From Candidatus Sulfopaludibacter sp. SbA3 (GTDB lineage: Bacteria; Acidobacteriota; Terriglobia; Bryobacterales; Bryobacteraceae), in NCBI GenBank assembly GCA_900290315.1, contig OKRF01000452.1, positions 1 to 8,230 of the forward strand: 8,230 nt of DNA, written 5' to 3'. A program made the position numbers and the translations under genes. Shown piece after piece: positions 5,928-8,230 of this stretch (positions are counted from its first letter, which is position 1; each line of letters opens with the position of its first letter). The notes beneath the pieces were generated by a model. It searched no databases, had not been told where the DNA came from, and saw nothing but the letters and a program-made list of their open reading frames with translations.

Positions 5928-6668
5928 TCATCCTTGCCGCGTCAGCAGTCCGATCAGGCACTCTTCAAAAGCATCGAGGTCCACACCGAGTTCGCGTGTG
6001 GCGCCGGTATACACCAGCCTGCCACGATTGATCACGCTGATCTCGTCACAGAGGCTGCGGATCTCGTGCGAATCGTGGCTGCTGAGAAAGGTCGTAACGT
6101 TCTCATCGACTGCCAGGCGGCGGAGCAGGCTCCACATCTCGCGCTTCGCAGGCAAGTCCAGCCCCCGCGTGGGTTCATCGAGGAACAGCACTTTCGGGTG
6201 GCCCATGAGCGCGCGCGCAATTTCGACGCGGCGCTTCATGCCGGTGCTGTACGTGCCGATCAGTTTGCTTCGAAACTCGCCATCCAGAGCGACCTGATCG
6301 AGCAGGCGCTCGACGTGGCCGCGAGGGTCCGGCAGGTGGCGCAGGCGCGCAAAGTATAGCAGGTATTCGCGGGCGGTCCAGGTCGATTGGCTCTCGCTCG
6401 TCTCGTCACTCACGAGCCCGACGAGTTTGCGCACGGCCAGCGGGTCCTTGACCACGTCGTGCCCCCAGAGCCTGGCGACGCCCGCAGTGGGCGGCAGGAG
6501 CGTGGTGAGGATGCGAATGGTGGTGGTCTTACCGGCGCCATTGAGGCCGAGAAAGCCGTACAGGTGTCCCTTGGGGATCTTGAGCGTGACGTGGTCTACC
6601 GCCATGAAGTCGCCAAAGCGCCGCGTGATGCCTTCCATTTCCACGGCGTAATCCGTGGCGGCGCTCAT
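5928..6668 (-). CDS. ABC transporter ATP-binding protein (ABC-2 exporter, DrrA/NatA-like)
   Basis: This 246-residue ATPase powers the permease encoded just upstream, at the inner face of the cytoplasmic membrane. Motifs in order: Walker A GLNGAGKTT (41-49), signature TYSTGMKRRVEIARAL (139-154, an STGMK version of LSGGQ as in the DrrA/NatA group), Walker B VLFLDEP (160-166), D-loop GLD (169-171) and the switch histidine in SSHD (His198). At the place of the Q-loop the sequence reads LVSDETSESQ, so the canonical glutamine is not at its usual position; related NatA-type ATPases also vary there. ATG 6668 is chosen because it begins the family's N-terminus and overlaps the permease stop as ATGA, a sign of translational coupling. 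A longer reading to 6911 would only be an antisense-like extension through the permease gene. The substrate is not evident. Confidence 0.95.
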   Translation of the reverse strand: MSAATDYAVEMEGITRRFGDFMAVDHVTLKIPKGHLYGFLGLNGAGKTTTIRILTTLLPPTAGVARLWGHDVVKDPLAVRKLVGLVSDETSESQSTWTAREYLLYFARLRHLPDPRGHVERLLDQVALDGEFRSKLIGTYSTGMKRRVEIARALMGHPKVLFLDEPTRGLDLPAKREMWSLLRRLAVDENVTTFLSSHDSHEIRSLCDEISVINRGRLVYTGATRELGVDLDAFEECLIGLLTRQG

Positions 6669-8122
6669 CGGGTCCGCCTCCACCGTACGATGGAAGCGGC
6701 AATGCAAAGCAGCGGCAAGATCATGGAGGCAGCACCCATTTCGTAAATCGCGCTCGCCACTTCGGCGTCCACGGCCGCGCGTGCGCTGAACGTGCGCGGC
6801 TGGCTGTCGCCTTCCACCTGGTACGTGGCGCTGACAGTTAACGGATAGCGGTCGCCGCCAATATCCCAGGGCTTCGTCGGATTCAGCGTCATCGGGATGC
6901 GCGCGATCCAACCGGTGACCACATGGTGGCCGTCGGCGGCGGCCGGCCCCGAATCGTTGGGGTACGTGCGCATCTCCAGGAGCGGCGCGGCTTGCACCAG
7001 CGCATCGGTATCCGCAGTGACTTCCAGCCCGACCTCTCCGGCAACCTTGGCGTGGAGATTCGTGACGCGCCTCGTGGTTTCGACAGGGAGGAGCAGCAGG
7101 AGATCTCGCACGGTGCGCTCGTCAGTGCCCATGGGCCACTCATCCCGATTGAGAATGGTGCTGCAGCAGCGGACCGGGGGTTTGCCGCCCGGTGGCACCA
7201 GGGCCACACTGGTTCCGGCGCGAGAGAAGAGCGCCCGGATGGCCGGCGCGCTGTTCGCATGCGGCGCGGGATTGTCGTAGTTGGTATCCGCGAACATCAC
7301 TGGTAGCAGAGTCATCGCGGCGATCGCAAGCGTGATGGTCCATCGCTGCCGGCCCGTGGCCTCCCATGTTTCCACGCCTTGCGCGCACAGAAATACCCAC
7401 CCGGCGAGCACGAGGGCGCCGATCACCAGGACCAGCAGGCTGATCCATGTCAGCTTCGTGGTGGCGGGAATGCTGCTGGCTGCCAGCGTGAATCCCAGCG
7501 CGTTCTTGAGCAGCACGGCGGGACTCGCGAGCGTGAGGTGGCCGGTTCGCGTCGCGCCGTTGCCCTGCGCCACCATCAGTTCCTGCAGGGGGATGAGGCC
7601 GGCATATGCGAGAAGGACGCCCATACCGGTTCCGGCGGGCGCGGCCAGGCTGCGGCCGATGAAGAGGACGCCGATCAGGGTACCTACGGCGATGCTCGCA
7701 ATCAGCAGGCCCGGTGTCCAAATCAGGAATTTCTGCAGCAGCGGCGGAATGCCGACGTGCCAGTTGTACACCACCATCATAGGAACGAGCGCCACGTAAT
7801 ATGCGGCGCCGAGCGTGGCCAGAACAAGGAATTTTGCCGTGAGCCAGTCCCGCCGATTCACCGGCGCGGTGAACACGCATTCGACAAATCGATTGGCGCG
7901 CGGACTGGCGATCATTCCGGCGGCCAGCGGGATGAACCCCAGCGGGACGAGGCCGTAGGCAATGATGCCGTATCCATCCAGCCACGTGTCCTGCGTTCCG
8001 ACAGTGGCTAATCCGCCGACCGCCAACAGAATCACCGCGGCGCCCAACCACGCGAAGCGGCCGCGCATCGTCGCCTTGAGTTCCTCTGTATATAGCGTCG
8101 CGATTGAGAGAGCCATAGTCAT
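6665..8122 (-). CDS. ABC-2 type permease with a large extracytoplasmic domain
   Basis: The 485-residue membrane partner of the ATPase that follows it. Hydrophobic segments lie at about 22-41, 51-73, 96-120, 131-156, 164-182, 225-248 and 260-278. A hydrophilic region at about 279-460 then probably faces outside. A last membrane segment (462-479, ASMILPLLCIAASIV) is followed by a basic tail WRRTR. The conserved-type cytoplasmic loop SPRANRFVECVFTAPVNRRDW (73-93, shown as SPRANRFV and FTAPVNRRDW) is characteristic of ABC-2 permeases. The soluble domain of ~180 residues between the last two membrane segments has no fold I recognise; it contains two adjacent cysteines (319-320). ATG 8122 is taken as the start; an alternative ATG lies two codons inside (8116). 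The only good GGAGG is 18 bases upstream and buried in a hairpin. It is first of a two-gene operon; the substrate is unknown. Confidence 0.88.
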   Translation of the reverse strand: MTMALSIATLYTEELKATMRGRFAWLGAAVILLAVGGLATVGTQDTWLDGYGIIAYGLVPLGFIPLAAGMIASPRANRFVECVFTAPVNRRDWLTAKFLVLATLGAAYYVALVPMMVVYNWHVGIPPLLQKFLIWTPGLLIASIAVGTLIGVLFIGRSLAAPAGTGMGVLLAYAGLIPLQELMVAQGNGATRTGHLTLASPAVLLKNALGFTLAASSIPATTKLTWISLLVLVIGALVLAGWVFLCAQGVETWEATGRQRWTITLAIAAMTLLPVMFADTNYDNPAPHANSAPAIRALFSRAGTSVALVPPGGKPPVRCCSTILNRDEWPMGTDERTVRDLLLLLPVETTRRVTNLHAKVAGEVGLEVTADTDALVQAAPLLEMRTYPNDSGPAAADGHHVVTGWIARIPMTLNPTKPWDIGGDRYPLTVSATYQVEGDSQPRTFSARAAVDAEVASAIYEMGAASMILPLLCIAASIVRWRRTR

Positions 8123-8123
8123 A

Positions 8124-8145
8124 GGAGGCAGCGGCAGCCGCCTCC
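8124..8145 (-). promoter_or_regulatory. Hairpin sequestering the Shine-Dalgarno sequence of the ABC permease
   Basis: On the coding (minus) strand GGAGGCGGC pairs with GCTGCCTCC around a TGCC loop: nine base pairs, one of them G-U. The stem ends one base before the ATG at 8122. The GGAGG that could serve as ribosome binding site (8145-8141) is fully inside the stem and 18 bases from the start. The geometry suggests limited or regulated translation; regulation is inferred. Confidence 0.5.
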
Positions 8146-8171
8146 AGGAGTTAGTCTATCAGGGGCCACCA

Positions 8172-8177
8172 TACAAT
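8172..8177 (+). promoter_or_regulatory. Weak candidate -10 box for a rightward gene
   Basis: TACAAT on the plus strand lies 24 bases before the ATG at 8202. The best upstream hexamer, TTAGTC at 8151-8156, is a poor -35 box at 15-bp spacing. Confidence 0.2.
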
Positions 8178-8201
8178 CCGGATGGGTGCTATGGTGTCGG
8201 G

Positions 8202-8230
8202 ATGAACCGCTCGTGGTGCGTTCTGTGGCT
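8202..8230 (+). CDS. Possible start of a divergent gene (cut by right edge)
   Basis: ATG at 8202 opens a frame reading MNRSWCVLW to the edge, which could be the start of a signal peptide. There is GTCGGG but no strong Shine-Dalgarno sequence upstream; the other nearby ATG (8182) ends at a TGA after seven codons. Nine codons are too few for any assignment. It would be divergent from the ABC operon. Confidence 0.3.

Noticed and set aside
6669..6911. Upstream extension of the ABC ATPase start to 6911
   Set aside because: The added 81 residues lie inside the permease gene and show no ABC homology; the ATGA overlap at 6668 marks the true start.
7379..8011. Plus-strand open frame of 210 codons opposite the ABC permease
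   Set aside because: Low-complexity, very hydrophilic product complementary to membrane segments; shadow of the permease.

Overview
The window is high-GC DNA with short AT-rich gaps and looks like part of an Acidobacteriota chromosome, probably of the Solibacter/Bryobacter type. This placement is inferred from gene style only: a serine/threonine kinase relic with the N-terminal leader typical of Solibacter kinases, a TonB-dependent receptor, a secreted DUF1349-like protein next to a COG3119 sulfatase, and a small CxCxxCxxC protein of a kind I associate with that group. No ribosomal or other marker gene is present to confirm it.

Layout, left to right. (1) Positions 1-1432, minus strand: the N-terminal 477 codons of a TonB-dependent outer-membrane receptor that runs off the left edge. 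(2) Positions 1433-3070: about 1.6 kb with no intact gene, holding a decayed patch. It contains a CcbP-like calcium-binding protein gene (plus strand, 1656-2066) whose central part of roughly 170 bp is inverted; a truncated and frameshifted Ser/Thr kinase relic (minus, 2226-2776); and two independent two-copy tandem duplications, with 48-bp and 37-bp units. (3) Positions 3071-5276, minus: a tight two-gene operon, in transcription order a secreted concanavalin-like (DUF1349-type) protein and then a Tat-exported sulfatase. (4) Positions 5505-5762, plus: an 85-residue cysteine-cluster protein with a strong ribosome binding site. (5) Positions 5928-8122, minus: an ABC-2 type export pair, permease then ATPase, overlapping by ATGA, with a strong hairpin directly before the permease start. 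(6) Position 8202 onward, plus: possibly the first codons of a divergent gene cut by the right edge.

How the genes may work together. The sulfatase and lectin-like protein are probably co-expressed envelope or periplasmic proteins handling a sulfated carbohydrate or similar ester. The TonB receptor is on the same strand but is separated from them by the pseudogene patch, so a functional link is only possible. The ABC pair is a self-contained transporter without a visible regulator or substrate clue.

I did not find a convincing new multi-gene system. The most unusual signal is the internal inversion of the CcbP-like gene: flipping the segment back restores a continuous 136-codon frame. Next is the hairpin that buries the only good Shine-Dalgarno sequence of the ABC permease.
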